A stretch of 64,000 nucleotides of DNA from Halictus rubicundus (taxonomy: Eukaryota > Arthropoda > Insecta > Hymenoptera > Halictidae). How positions within the stretch are numbered: position 1 is the first letter of the stretch; each line of letters opens with the position of its first letter. The notes under the pieces were generated by a model that was not told the origin of the DNA, ran no database searches, and was given only the letters and a program-made list of their open reading frames with translations. Below, piece after piece: positions 1 to 12,718 of this stretch. The stretch lies in the NCBI RefSeq assembly GCF_050948215.1, contig NC_135151.1:6612220-6676219 (forward strand), written 5' to 3'. Both the position numbers and the translations under genes were made by a program.

Positions 1-2174
1 TGCATCCGTCTCCCGGTGCATCTCGATGCGTCCAGGATAAACCGTGACGAAGACGTATGGACAGAAGAGCGGAGGCTTCGTATGAAACTGGATCAGATGT
101 ATATACAATTTCCAAGAGCCGCAATAAGGATAATGCGATATTCCTTCCGTCCTAAACGACGCCCCGTCATTTTTTCCTAGGCACGTCCAACCGGGAAAAC
201 CTGTTAACGGGTTTTTCAGGAACGACGGAATTTCCGGGATCGGTCCGGTGTGTATAGACGCGACCCGGTTTCGCTAACGTGACGAGATTTTGTCGTACCT
301 GCACCTACATGGCGCACGTTTGTTCGTCAAAATTTATTAGCCAACCGCATTGCGACCCAGTCGTCGGTCTAAAGTCGTTTCAAGCTCACCTACCCCCCTC
401 CAGCAGGCGAGTATAGTTCACCGGAAATGTTCAAGTTCTGTGTAAACTATGCCGCAACCACCTCGAGTCGGTTCCCGTTGGAAAAAAGGGGGGCTTTCGA
501 TTTAATCCGTCTCCCCAACAAGAATCGGTTCCTTCCGATCCTTCTTTCAGTGACGAAATTTCCGTGCTCGGAGCGTAAAGCATGTTCGATGGATTCTTTA
601 GACGCAGTCTCGGTATAGATGAAATTAATCTTCCGACATCCCTCCGATTTATTCGATTGATTCAGTAATTTGAATTGCATACAGGCTTGAGCATCTAACA
701 ACAGTATAGAGTTGATCAAACACAGCTTCAAACATTTGGGGACTCTTTTATCCTTTTGTTGGCATACGCTCTAAATTCTAGGGACTTTAGTTTCTTGGAC
801 TAATCGTTGATTTCAACTCTGTTCGATTGATTCGTTAATCTTGACGTGCAGTGTCAATTCACGATTGATCAAACGGTTAGAATGGCAGTAGTTGGGCGAA
901 AAGAGTGCATAAAAAATGAATTATTTACGAAAAGAAATGTGAAACGGTGTGGAGATTGCTGACGAGAGCAAAAGCGAAGAATCGCTGCTAGAAGACGTTT
1001 GTTCATTTGACCGATGCATAAAAGAATAGAATAAGTAGTAAAATTAATTGTTCGATACACAAGGTGCACATTAGGTTGCTGGAATGATGTATGGTTAATG
1101 GTTAAAATGATGAGTCGCTGGAGGGATATGCTAGACATGCAAACCGTGCTTCCGGAAATAATTCCAGAACGATCTAAGAGGACGAGCGATTTTCTTTACT
1201 TCCCCATCATTGTGTATACTAAGCGCCGGCTATCTTTGCGATTGTTCGCCGGACATAGTGGAGTACGTTACGTCTTTCCCGGTAGTCATGGCGACCGGTC
1301 AATGCACCGTATGATTTCATATCGCGAAAAGCGCGGTAGATAATACTGCGAAGGGAGCGCGCGCCCTTATTTCTCCGTTCTCTAGCCACCGGTCAATTCG
1401 CGCGTCAATTTCTTATGAGTCTCGTTCGACTGACAACAATCGTCGTTGACGGTCTGTGCACTGTCACCTGGCGCTATGCGTTCTATGTGTGCAGCGGCGC
1501 ATAGAAGACCATACGCACACTTCGACACTTGCGGTTGCAATCCTCATTTGTTTGAAATTTCCTTCGTTGACGTCAAACACGATTGGCAGTTTGTCAAAAA
1601 CAAATTTTTCTAAAGCCCGCTCAGCAGCATCTGTAAGGAAGCAACGAAGACAGGCTGTCACTTAGTCATTTTTAAAGATTTCGCAATAAAAAATGATTAC
1701 AAGTACAATATACGCAGTTTCAAACAAGATACTCGTTTAAAAAAATGGTTTGTCGATTTTTCTAGAAAAATATTCCTAAATAAGCATACACCTCCAAATT
1801 ATCAACTATACTCAACCCTTGTCAACATCTTCTTCGAAAATAAAAGATTTTTGTATAAAAAAATTACTGCATGTTGCACAATACATGTACACAAGGTACT
1901 CCTTTAAAAAATAAGTCCACTAATTTTTCCAGAGAAAATTCCGGTAGCTCGCATGGCTTGAGATTGTCAGCTAAGCACAACCCTTATAAACAACATCTTC
2001 GAAGACAGGCTGCTACTCAGACACTTTCGAAGATTTCACAACAAAAAATTTCAAACAAAACTCCACCAGTTTCTCTGAGAAGAATTCCTAAATAATCACA
2101 TGTTTCCGGATCGTCAACTAAGCGCAACCCCTCGAGAAGTCTTGAGTTAAGAATCGTAAAACGTTCGAAAACAA
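1..2174. other. Non-coding block with old tandem duplication
   Basis: No ORF here resembles a protein and codon structure is absent. The block holds one full CRE palindrome (TGACGTCA) at 1568-1575 followed by a CCAAT-type ATTGG. A run of diverged tandem units follows at about 1640-2140, described separately. GC content drops sharply after about 1.65 kb. Confidence 0.6.
1640..2140. repeat. Diverged tandem duplication, about 3 units of 145-180 bp
   Basis: Anchor words recur in the same order. GAAGACAGGC appears at 1646 and 2001. A CAACCCTT/CAACCCCT word appears at 1813, 1978 and 2125. A TTCTAGA/TTCCAGA word followed by AAATTCC appears in each unit. The units are clearly homologous but much diverged, so the duplication is old. 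Confidence 0.6.
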
Positions 2175-2426
2175 TTAACCCTTTGCACTCGAAGCTACTT
2201 TAATTCCAAAACCAAACATTTCTTCCGACCTAGAATATTTCCCCTCTATATATATATATTTTTCATGTTATACATACAAAAATGGTGCAATTTATTCGTA
2301 CAATGCCGAAATGTTTAGTAATTTATTAAATACAAATAAATTATATACTGCAAAAAAATATTTTGAATAATGATACAGCAATTTTTAGTGGCGCCTTACA
2401 GTCGCCATTCGAGTGCTAAGGGTTAA
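2175..2426. mobile_element. TTAA-flanked piggyBac-like MITE
   Basis: The element is bounded by TTAA at 2175-2178 and 2423-2426. The left end reads TTAACCCTTTGCACTCGAA and the right end reads TTCGAGTGCTAAGGGTTAA, an imperfect terminal inverted repeat of about 19 bp. The interior is AT-rich with no coding capacity. The TTAA target is typical of the piggyBac superfamily. Confidence 0.75.
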
Positions 2427-2639
2427 ACAGCCAGCAGAAGAAATATGATCATCAGAAGAACTAAACCAGTTATAATCGCGGATCAATCCCAGTGGCAAAA
2501 GGACCACCGAAATGGCGAGAAGAAGAGGGTGATTAAACACGGGTGCAGGGGGTGGTGAACGAGCCGGTGGGGGTGTTCAGCCCTCGGCGGGGATAACAAT
2601 ATTAAATCCCACTCCTTTTTTTTCAATGAATCGAGCCAT

Positions 2640-2930
2640 CAAGCAAGGGGGCAAGTATCCACGGGAAACCGACGGGGTGCTTTGACCTCGCGACCCAGTT
2701 TCCGCTCCTGTGACGTCATACACGACGTCATTGCCCGGGCGAAACTAGGTCGCGCGGACCCAGCCGGGCCGCTTGAAGACGCTTTCGAAAGTTTATTGAG
2801 AAATTCCCTGGTCGGGCTCGAACCTATTCACGCTGCCAACCCCCTCCCAACCCCTTTGCCCCCTCACATGCTTTCGGACTTTCCCGTCGAGATAACGGGA
2901 TACGATCCCGACGATCCGAGCCGATAAGAT
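2640..2930. promoter_or_regulatory. GC-rich block with CRE sites
   Basis: A GC-rich island carries a full CRE palindrome TGACGTCA at 2711-2718 and a second ACGTCA core 10 bases later. No TATA box, splice donor or recognisable coding exon is attached. It could be an enhancer or CpG-type promoter. The assignment is inference from motif content only. Confidence 0.3.
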
Positions 2931-3234
2931 CGGGATAGAGTCTCCTAGATTACACCGTAGTCGCGAACGCCCGTCATTGACCTACCCGAAGGATCCCGAA
3001 ATTCGCACCCTGAGGTTGGACAATCTTTCCCGATCGTCCTTGCCACCCTTATCTTCCGATTCCGAAGTCAATGTCGTGCACCTTCCGGTTCAGACGAATT
3101 TTTATCTTATTTCGTCCGTTGTTCACGTTCCATTTGTCAACACTATTTCCGCCAGAAGACACCTTGTAAAATTTGAAATAAAAATTGATCGAGACTGCAC
3201 AGATGCATTAAAGAGAATTATTCGACAAATCTGA

Positions 3235-4796
3235 TTCTTTGAATGTACAGGACGATTGACAAAAAGTACTGAAACAGTGCATTCGGTGCATCCGGTTCTC
3301 GAATAACCGTCGATATTGAAACCGTGATAATTTTAAAGCTTGACACCCCTACTTTCGCAAAGCTCATTTCTCTATAAAATATTAACAAGTGGCAAACTGA
3401 AGACCTATTTCTCCTAAAACATGCTGTAAATACAGGAAACAACGACTTTTCAAAAATTGATGCACGATTTTTTTCACTGTTTTATGAAACAAGGTACAAG
3501 TTCGGTCATACAAACCCCTCATGGTGTAATCGATAGTACTGTAAAGTTGCCTGCACACCTCTCATTCAAGCTTCGATAAAACAACTGAAAACAATCGTAC
3601 ATAAATTGGTAAGGTGTCGTTGTAAAGAGGAAGCTTCAATCTTTAAATTTCTGATAGTTTCAATCACGAAAAAAATGTTTAAAGTAGGTTAAAATTCCCA
3701 CAAAAAAAAAAAAATACTTGATCAATCATCATCAACGCACCCTCAGGGGGCTGCACGCAGCAACATGGCCGATAGTCTTCCTGCCGCGCGAGGTCCTCGG
3801 AATCCGTGAACGCTGCATAAATCCATTCAGTTTTCCAGCAATTTTAATATTCACCGTTCCGCGGGGACGATAAATTTCCATCGTTCGGAAGCGGAAGCTC
3901 GAAGAAGGAACGCTCGCGAATGAATGATTAACAAGTCCAAGGTGGGAAGGGGTGGCGAGAGCATAAGTGTCGAGGCGCATTCGCTTAGCCTGGAAAACAC
4001 AGCCGTAGAATTCGCCGTCGGCCCGACAATTAAACGAGACATCGGGGCCTGGCGTGGTTCGTCGATGACGAGGACGAGGTTTTCGAAAAACTCAAGAAAT
4101 GCGTCGGGAACATGAAAGCCGAACGAACGGTTGGCAAATCTCATGAATGGCCGCGTAATGTGAATGAAGCTCCAGTGACCCAGTTTCGTTGACCGCCCCC
4201 TGCATCCCTCCGGCTGTTTCTCCACCCTTCGGCCAACCCTCTTCTTCCTCGTCCTCCTGCACCCCCTCGATTCCCCACCACTGCATCCGCGTGGGCGTTA
4301 CGTCAGGGACAGGTTATCGACTGCACCGCCGAGAATATTAATTCGCAGCATCGATTGAAAATTCGAGCGATAACGCGAACGCTGCTGGGACCGGGCCGAC
4401 ATCGTCACCGGGGACCTGGAGGACGTGCTGCAACCCCTTTGGCCATGTTTTTGGGGATCCGGGGACGTTCGTCAGCCTCCCGGGTCCATTCAGGTACCTG
4501 GCTGCTAATTGCCTCGTTCGCGGCGTTGAAAAGGCAACTTTGTTTTTTATGAATTTTTTGGTGAGCTTCCAGTGGGTGGTGTCAATAGCACAAAATTATT
4601 TATGTCGTCGTTTCGATATTTCTGATCACCCGAATCCATTCTGGAGTCTTCTAGGTCCATGCCGATCCCTGTTAGATAATTATTTTTTCTTGTTCATACA
4701 TTGTTACATAGTACAAAATCAGTTTTGGTCAAAAGTTTCATCAGTGTTCTTTTTTTTTTTAGTGTTTCATGAATACCAATTGCAATGTTTCCTGTA
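3235..4796. other. Non-coding block, no gene seen
   Basis: This block contains a GC-rich stretch at about 3720-4540 flanked by AT-rich DNA. The longest open frame, minus strand 3851-4225, shows no domain, signal peptide or splice context. I see no supported feature. Confidence 0.5.
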
Positions 4797-5155
4797 TTAA
4801 CACTAAACCTACCAAGGCCGGTCAAAGTGACCTTTTCAAACTTCTGCGTACAATTTCGAACATACAACATTATCACATCGCTATTTGTCTTTACGACTTT
4901 TCTTAAAGTATGTATACAATGTATTTTTCAGTTTTTTTTCTCGTTTTATTTTTTTTTCCGAAGTTGTTCATCTACTAATTTTATGTCATTAAAATTAGTC
5001 ATTTTATGGAAGTTTTACATATATTAATTTATTCAGCAACAAATTGACTATTATCTACGTTTAATTTGTTAACAGTAACTTTTGTAAAGACCGGTTATTT
5101 TGACCACGCACGGTAGGAACAGGTATACAAGAAGTGTCGGTAGGTTTAGTGTTAA
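4797..5155. mobile_element. TTAA-flanked piggyBac-like MITE
   Basis: TTAA lies at both edges (4797-4800 and 5152-5155). The terminal inverted repeats match perfectly over CACTAAACCTACC on the left and GGTAGGTTTAGTG on the right. Just inside lie GGTCA/TGACC words on both sides. The interior is T-rich and non-coding. Length is about 359 bp. Confidence 0.85.
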
Positions 5156-5990
5156 GAAGGCTACCGGACTGCAAATTCTATACATCTATGACACAAATTA
5201 TGCTTTTTCAATGAAGCATACTTATGGAAGATCCTCCAGTACAGAGTACAGAAGAAATGTTTGATGTCTGGGTCGAAATAGACCCGACATTGCAAACCTT
5301 GAACTGTCAGGTGTGATCGATATTATTCGAAATTTGAGTAGGTTTGAGGATTTGGAAATTTGAAAGTGGATCATGACGTGCGCATTATAAAATTCGAATG
5401 AACGTCGATAGGGTACAGTGCTCGCGAGCATAGTTGGAGAAAAAACTTTCGCGAATCATAATCTACATATCATTGGTAGGTGACAAGTGGACACGCACTG
5501 CAGAGAATGTAAAGCTGTCGTACGATAGTTGGCGTGATAGTGTATCGGTAGAAAGGATCGTTGTGTACATTATCTGTTACGATCCTGATCGTAATCAATG
5601 GAAACGCACCGATAATTCATCTGTACTTCAAACATTGGTGTTGTCTTGCTATTGTGTGGATCCTGACACATGCGATTCGCGTGTAACGCACATTTCGAAT
5701 ATTTATTGGCTTGATACTTGATCGAGTTGAAGTCGAAAGAAGAGGAAACGAAATCCTGAATATGTCAGATTTTTTAAAAATAATTAATGTGATTTCGATG
5801 CCTTGTTTTCTAACACAGTGAACACATAGTTACTTTTTTCAAATTGCGATTGAATTTTTGGCTTTTCACTTTTTCAAACAAGTAGAGACCTTTGAGAGTT
5901 TACTTTAAAGACGCGTTATACGAATTTTCGGTCGCGTTCTACGAATTTTCGTGTAATTCAAGTACCGTGTTATTCAAGGGTTGCCTGTAT

Positions 5991-6150
5991 TTAACCGTCG
6001 TGCACTGTTCGGATCAATTTGACCCAAAAGCAAGCCTCCGCTTTCAATTATGTTTCTTGTTACAGACGCATATAAATTACTGTAGTACCAGTTCGTACAC
6101 AGAATTACAGTTACATTGTAAAAATCACCTAAATGGTGCACCACGGTTAA
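5991..6150. mobile_element. Short TTAA-flanked piggyBac-like MITE
   Basis: The left end is TTAACCGTCGTGCAC and the right end is GTGCACCACGGTTAA, giving a 15-bp inverted repeat with one mismatch, bounded by TTAA on both sides. Inside the left end is a GGATCAATTTGACCC word like those of the related elements. It is about 160 bp long and non-coding. Confidence 0.75.
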
Positions 6151-6851
6151 CCCCGTACCTTATAATATCTTCTAGTCAGACTCTTAAGACAAATTATAAA
6201 TAAAATCTTCTAGATACGTATTATACATAATTTCTGCTAAAACCAAACAAAATTCACTGTCTCTGTTATCGGTATTTAACAACTAAACCGCCGATTCTTA
6301 TGCAAATTAAGAATTGAGACGCTTACAGAATCAATGTTGTTTGCACTGTTTCGCATTTGGTTTGCTAATTTATCTCATTAACGCATAAAATCTGCAGTCT
6401 ATCAACAACCATCAGCGACAACGCGAGAAGTCCAAATAATTCTGCATATAAAGAAACTCGCAGCACAATGAACAGAAACAAAAAATCAAAGCTCACATTC
6501 GCACGCATAGTGATTCATCAAAATCGTCGATTCCCGATCACTCTCGCGATGCCTCATCTCGCGAAAGCAAAGACAGAAGGTTGGCGAAGAGAGGGGAAAA
6601 TGGCTGAAGAGAAAGATCGAGCGATCGATGCGCGATCGAAAGCGTGAACAAAATTCGGCGTCATGGTAGAGAAAACAAAACAGGCGAGCTCAGGGTGATA
6701 CGATCTGCCTAATGAAAGTGAGGGGCTCGAGCCGAGACACGGGACCAATTAAAAATCACGTCGGCCGGCCTGGCTCCGATCCGCGACCTAAAATCTAACC
6801 TAAAAAAAAACGAGCCCCGGAGGCCGCGAGCTTGCGAGAAGGATGAGAGCC

Positions 6852-6853
<2 letters not shown>

Positions 6854-6889
<36 letters not shown>
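6854..6889. repeat. (AG)n microsatellite
   Basis: A perfect AG dinucleotide run of about 18 copies in a GC-rich block. Open frames through it (RERERE or SLSLSL) are repeat artefacts. Confidence 0.95.
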
Positions 6890-6891
<2 letters not shown>

Positions 6892-7006
6892 GGAGGATCC
6901 AGTTTTGCGAAGGACGAAAACTTGGAGCTCTCGGCATTTCATCGGGCACCGGTGAAGCTGATGGCGTCGGTTTGGGAGAGGGGACGGACGGGGTCAGGCG
7001 CTCGAA

Positions 7007-7014
7007 TGACGTCA
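7007..7014. promoter_or_regulatory. CRE palindrome TGACGTCA
   Basis: A perfect 8-bp CREB/ATF site in a GC-rich, (AG)n-associated block at 6840-7210. No attached exon is visible, so the target gene is unknown. Confidence 0.4.
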
Positions 7015-7254
7015 GGGGACGACGCAAGGGCGTCGAACCCTCGTTGGCAAGCGAGCGAAGGGGTGCATCGACCTGAAACCCCCAGTAGCCTGCTGCCTGG
7101 ATAGATCTCTCTGTCCTGCTCGCTCTCGGGAGCACGCCTCCCAGCATCCCCAGAACCAGGAAGGGGAACAGGGTTGCTGAGACGCAGGACATCCGACGAC
7201 TTCGTCAATCGGCGATGACGCGATCCGCTCGCTAATTATTTAGAACATTTCCGA

Positions 7255-7525
7255 AATTTCGGAAGGTCCCTGTAGATTCTTCCGGAGGTCTCTAGAGGTC
7301 CCTGTAAATACCTTGGAGGTCTATAGAGGTCCCTGGAGGCCCCTGAATGTTCCTGAAAATCCCTAGACGCTCCGGAAGATTCTTTGAAAGTCCCTAGAGG
7401 TCCTTCGAGGTCCCTGAAAGTCCCCGAAAATCTCTGAAGGCTCCTCTAGATCCTTTGGAGGTTCCTGGAGCTCCCTGAAGATCCATAGAGGTTCTTCGAG
7501 GTCCCTGAAGATCCTTGGAGTCCGG
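7255..7525. repeat. Degenerate short tandem repeat, GGTCCCTGAA type
   Basis: About 270 bp consist almost wholly of variants of the words GAGGTCCCTG, GAAGATCC, TTGGAG and TAGAGGTCC in irregular order, with a period near 10-13 and higher multiples. There is no coding signal. It looks like a decayed minisatellite. Confidence 0.7.
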
Positions 7526-7749
7526 TCCTAGGCTTCAGGCCCCATCTCTTTGGTTTGGCTGGGGGCTGTTGATTTTTAATCTCATTGTGAGCGAAAGTTA
7601 CCCATGTTTTATTTAAAAAATGATTACGTTTCTCATATGAAACTTGTGTGGTACAGTTGAAAAATACTGCAATAATTTTGATATCCTATGTATAATAATT
7701 GATTATATCCGTACATTACAATAGTTGATTATGTTTAATATGGCATCAC

Positions 7750-7945
7750 CAGACTGCGAATTTTATGCACTTATATCATAAATGAGTAGTTCAAATGCAA
7801 AATAGTAAAGACACTAGAAGAATTTAAATAGCGTGTTGTACTATTCTCGTCTCATTAACATTAATAAGAAAGAAAATAAATGTCTATACGACTATCTTGC
7901 AATTAATGCAGACAATTTTTATATTGCATAAAAGTCTGCAGTCTA
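7750..7945. mobile_element. hAT-like MITE copy
   Basis: The left end is CAGACTGCGAATTTTATGCA. The right end is GCATAAAAGTCTGCAGTCTA, close to its reverse complement. The length (196 bp) and internal word GCAGACAATTTTTAT match the copy at 54006. The flanking 8-mers agree at 5 of 8 positions, consistent with a decayed target duplication. Confidence 0.65.
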
Positions 7946-10436
7946 GACGTCATTAATGAGTATAATGTAATATATTAGTGAAATACGGAATTATTGATGA
8001 ACATGTTAACGTTTAGTACACACGAAGCTATTTATTTGATTGAGAAAAATTGATAAAACGGTATACACCAATTTTTAAAACACCTTTCCATTTTATATTC
8101 AGCAAAACTCGAATGTTGGTCAATAGTTTTAGACCGTCGGCCGGCTGATTTCATTAGAGCCACAAGCATTTTCATATTTTGATTAGAAATTTCCTTTTGT
8201 GTCTAGAAAAACAGTTCTTTTGTTGGAGCAGAATTGAAAGGAGAAAGATTTGATTTCAGAGGCTTCCTCCCACAGGCCTCTGAGCTAGCTCCGAGGCATT
8301 CCAGCTTGAAATTTTGATGAGTAGCATTGTCCTCAGGTGTGAGGAACGTTGTTCCAAAGATTGGTCACCGAAAAGAAACGTTGGTTTATCCCACCAATTT
8401 CAGTTCTCGGTCTGCGAAGCCCGTTCAATTCCGGATCTAAAAAATTGTTCAATTCTTTCGGTGAACAACCAACGATATAAAAAAACGTAGAAAACCTTCA
8501 ACCGAAAGACGAAACATCACGATTTATCCAAGCCTGGGTCTTCAATTATACAAAAATTCCAAGGACCTATTGGTATTCTTTGAAAGAGGAACGAAGGATC
8601 TCTCAATCAAATATTCTCCATAATATACAAACATAGTATATGTAACCATACAATTCAAGTATATGAAAGAATCTGTACAAGGTCTTTAATTTGGTTCGTT
8701 GATTCATTCAGTTTCAAGTAGTTTTAATTTATTTCTAGAAGCATATTTCACCTGAAGACTCCTACTATGAGGAGGAACCAATCTGAACAACATTAAAGAT
8801 AGAAAAGTTAGAACAAAGAATCCTCGAACAATTTGACCACAGTTAACATTCGATAAGAGTCCCGTATTTTGTTGACTAGTTGTCAGTCACTTCGAAAAGA
8901 TAGGTTAAACTTTCGCAGGGCATGTCCATGTGGCTGTCGAAGACTGGAAGAAACGACTCCAGAAGTGTATAGTACCTGAAGAAGGCTACTTTGAAGTAGT
9001 TACAAACAAGGGATCCTCCGAGCACAGCTTGAACACAGCTAGCATTTGACTGTACCTGCTGTTTTGCTGGATGGTCGCGAATGATCCGGGGACAGCTACG
9101 TCGAAGAGATACGTCAGACTCTCTCTCTCTCTCTCTCGCAGCAGGAAGGGTCACCGCACAGAGTGCAGCAGGGGAGAAAACTGGGTGAATGAGGTTGCTA
9201 GAGACGAGCATCAGCTCGGCGGGGATGCGTGGTGGGTAGGGGGGTGGATGGCTGGTGGTGGTGCTGGTTCTGTCGCCGCCGCCACCGTGGCTGCTTCTCC
9301 GGCGAGTTATTTTTGGAATGGTCGAATTAGGCATTCAGGACAAGCATCGGGCGGCTAGGTGTGTGTACGCTCCGCGAGGTACTGCTCCGCTCTCTGGCCA
9401 CGGGACCGGGGCGGGTTGTTCTCTCGCGTAAGGAACGTCCGATTGAATCACGATACCCGATCGATACGACCTTAATCTTTATTCGGTGACGAGGAGTTAA
9501 AAGCGGATGACTACAAGGTAACCGGTTATCGATTGGAAAATATTTAGGAAGGTCGCCGGCGTCACTGACCTTCATCCCCCGAAGGGGAATCCTCCGTACG
9601 AAAATGAACGGCCACGATAACGGTCAGCTCTATGTATTTTCTCCGTGCCGTTCATTTCGAGCCGCGCTAATTTATCCCGATCCAGATAGGGGACGACCTA
9701 CCGGAACCGACGACGCGATCTCTACGTGCACGAGCACCGTCGTTCAGACAACCTCTTCAGCATCGAATCATCTCACGAGCGCCGGCCAAGCAGCCCTAAT
9801 CCCTTCGGTCGAAAAAAAAGGGAGGGAAACTGGCACGGACCGATCCCGCACGCCTAAATGGGCGTTGAGATAAACAGAGTTGTCTTCGGGTCTTAAAGTA
9901 ATTCTGCTCCAACTTATAGGCTTTGTTTAGACAAATACAGCAGAGCCTCTCGTAACCTTCTAATTTTTCACGGTTAGATCCGTTCGAATCTTCTTCGTGG
10001 ACTCGATATATAGAGCTAATAATTTCAGTTTGGACGGAGCGTATATAACTCCCAGAGAATTTTTATTTTGCATACAGATCCGCAGTGCAGTCATAGCAAA
10101 CACCAGACTAGACTGCGAATTTTTATGCGAAATAAACATTGCTGCATTATTCCGTTTCTTGACGGTTCAAACGAGCTCAAATTCTAGCTATTTATCATAA
10201 ATGCTTTAAATCCTCAGACTACGGAAGGGTTAACAACACTACAAACATTTTTCTTTCTCAAAATCCATAATGGTCCATAATGGTTGGATAATGATCCAAA
10301 TTATACTTCTCTTCCCAACAGTCGACACAAAATCGTCCTTTATCAGGACTCTCCGTTAAACAATACTCTTTGCCGCGTTTAGGCTGTTTCAACACAAAGT
10401 TTTCCACGTTGTACCGATTCGGGATTCAAGAATCCC
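7946..10436. other. Non-coding block with CT-repeat GC island
   Basis: AT-rich DNA to about 8.9 kb is followed by a GC-rich block at 9060-9880 that contains a (CT)n tract at 9118-9137. A frame across 9071-9358 encodes only repeats and low-complexity Gly/Ala and has no splice context. A fragment related to the hAT-like MITE ends lies near 10109-10222. No gene is supported. Confidence 0.5.
10109..10222. mobile_element. Internally deleted hAT-like MITE fragment
   Basis: The left end CTAGACTGCGAATTTTTATG and a right end of ATGCTTTAAATCCTCAGACTA type form degenerate inverted termini of the MITE family seen at 7750, 18811, 24353 and 54006. It is only about 115 bp long, so probably deleted inside. 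Confidence 0.4.
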
Positions 10437-10489
10437 GTGCATACTCTTGGCTACCTTCTTCCCAGCAGTTTCCCAGCTAGAAAGAGCGA

Positions 10490-11104
10490 GAAAGAGAGAG
10501 AGAGAGAGGGAGAATCTGAAAAAGGGGTTCGGGGATGCGAGAGGCAGCGACACGGGGGCAAGAAGGGGTTGCGCGAGAGGGATGTTCGATGGGCCACGTG
10601 GTGCGGCGTGCGCGGGACAATCAATGCAGTGACGTCACTGTTCGACCGACCAATCCCGGAGCAGCTCCATTCAAACCTGGCAGCCTCGGCCTCCGTGTGG
10701 AAACTCGTCGCCGAGTTCCATCGGACTTTAGCCCGACTGCAGTTCGGCCTCGATCACTGAGACGCGCGAATTCGAGGCTGGACCCGCTCCCCAGTACTTC
10801 TTCCTCTTTGCGACGGTTTCGTCGATTCCTCGCTGAAAACGTCCGTGTTTCTCACGGGCCGGATCACAGACACCTTATCAATCGCCTCCGGGACGCAGTC
10901 GAGCTAAAGCGCCGCGCAGAATTCTTTCTCAAGTCAATCTGTCGTTCGAAAGATTTCCCGCGATATAGAGGCGCATCGGTGAAACGCAAGAACGAAGCAT
11001 CAGAGGTCCATCGAAAGGATTGAACGGGACGAAGTGCTGTTCCAAAAGCCTGTTCAGAGTGGAAGTAACGAGACCCAGCAAGACGCTGCGACGCTTCATC
11101 CCCT
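10490..11104 (+). promoter_or_regulatory. CRE/E-box/CCAAT promoter-like block and possible leader exon
   Basis: The block has an E-box CACGTG near 10598, a full CRE TGACGTCA at 10630-10637 and CCAAT at about 10651, followed by GC-rich sequence ending in a consensus 5' splice site (CCCT|GTAAGT) at 11104/11105. This arrangement suits a promoter with a non-coding first exon on the plus strand. No convincing ATG-led coding segment is attached and the next exon is not identified. A longer frame (10535-11023) lacks any recognisable domain. Confidence 0.35.
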
Positions 11105-11496
11105 GTAAGTAGCTAGCATTACCGTCCCGAGGGTAGTTCTTTCATTCCCGACAAGTAAATAGCCGTAGATGGTACTTGTTTAAGAAATAAGTGGATTTTG
11201 TCACAGCATTTGGTTCTTCGGTCTTTCTACCATCTTTCGGCGTCCTTTAATATTCTTCGGGGTTCAGGCGATACATCAGATTCCACTAACTGTAATTTTT
11301 AAGCATTCAAGTTTTGTCTATTGAATCCTTCCTAGCTTTACGGACCAGTGGTTGACGTGTAGACACCTTTGGTTCCTCTCAGACACTTCGTTCTCATCAA
11401 ATTGACTCTTCAATCATTTCTAATCGCTGCTGCCTGTTGTTACCTTGCTGGCATATGATCTGTGACATACTGAGCCACACTAGGCATTTCAGTAGA

Positions 11497-11920
11497 TAGG
11501 GACTGAAACGATCTACCCGCACAGACAGGTAGAAATAAGTTATCCTCATTTCCCTTGTTAACTAAATATTGGCCGAGTCTCTTGACTGTTTTGTAACACA
11601 ATTAAGGAACACCAACGAAACTTCGTTGCGGGGGCCTGACAATTTGGGACGTAGCTTCTACATTTTTGTACTACCTCTCCACCCTGACTCCTGTACTCAC
11701 AAGTTATTATTACCAGGGATTAAAACGATCTATATGAACAGACAGGTAGAACACTCTCATTTCCCTTGGTGCACGATACACATTGGCATAGAGCATTAAA
11801 CATTGACTAAGATTAAGACACCGAAGGAACGTCAATGGAGTGTTGAGGGGTGACAATTCGAGGAATGGGGCTCCCACATTTTTGTACCACCTCTGTTCTA
11901 AATTACGAGCTCCCAACGCT
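11497..11920. repeat. Diverged tandem duplication, 2 units of about 217 bp
   Basis: The word ACAGACAGGTAGA occurs at 11522 and about 11739, each preceded by a GGGA(C/T)T(G/A)AAACGATCTA word and followed by CATTTCCCTTG and later ACATTTTTGTAC with ACCTCT. The order of shared words is conserved across both units. The intervals have no gene signal. Confidence 0.7.
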
Positions 11921-12718
11921 AGATACTCGCTAATACCAGATCAGGGAAAGTAGTCCTGTCACAAGAAAAGGTCATCAAGATGTCAGATCCTGCGGCACGC
12001 AGCGAACGAGCACGTGGTGCGGACGAACCCAAACACACGCCCACGCAAAATTCCCGATAGACAGGCTGTCGGCTAGAGAAAATCGCGCGCGGTTTTCACT
12101 TTCATCGAAGCCACGTAACGACTTTTTCCCTCCGTTCTGTTCTCGCGGAGGAACAGAAGTATAATATAATATGTATTCATACATATATCAGTTAGTCCTC
12201 TCACATTATTTTTTTAACGAACCCAAAGGAAAACCTATAGGTCATTTTCACCGGTAAACACGTTCTCTCCCCCCCCCCGCCTGGAACTTTTCCACAAGGA
12301 GGATCGGCCGCCGCCTGAAATGTTTTCAGTTTCGTCGGTCGATTAACCAGTTAACTTTGAATGCCCCGTGAAAAATTCAACGAGCCCGCAAGCGTGACGC
12401 GTCTCTCTGCCAGCCACACCGTCATTGTCCCAGTTTTCTCTCCGGCGCATTCGATTCAGCGAACCTCTCACCGCTCGACGTTTTCATACCGCGAACGTAA
12501 ACTAACCCGAGATTTCCATAGGCGACGGTAACCGAACGACCTTACATCCCCGTCGAATTAGCAATTAATGGGGAAAGGTCCCCAGGTCCTGGCGAGGTAT
12601 TTGGCTCGCCTTTCCACTTGTCTATCGGTGCTTCACTTTGGTCTGTGTTTCAGCATTCTTCTCGAAACAATACGTTCGATTTCAATCGTTCAACTGGTTG
12701 CATTAAAGAAACTTCTCT

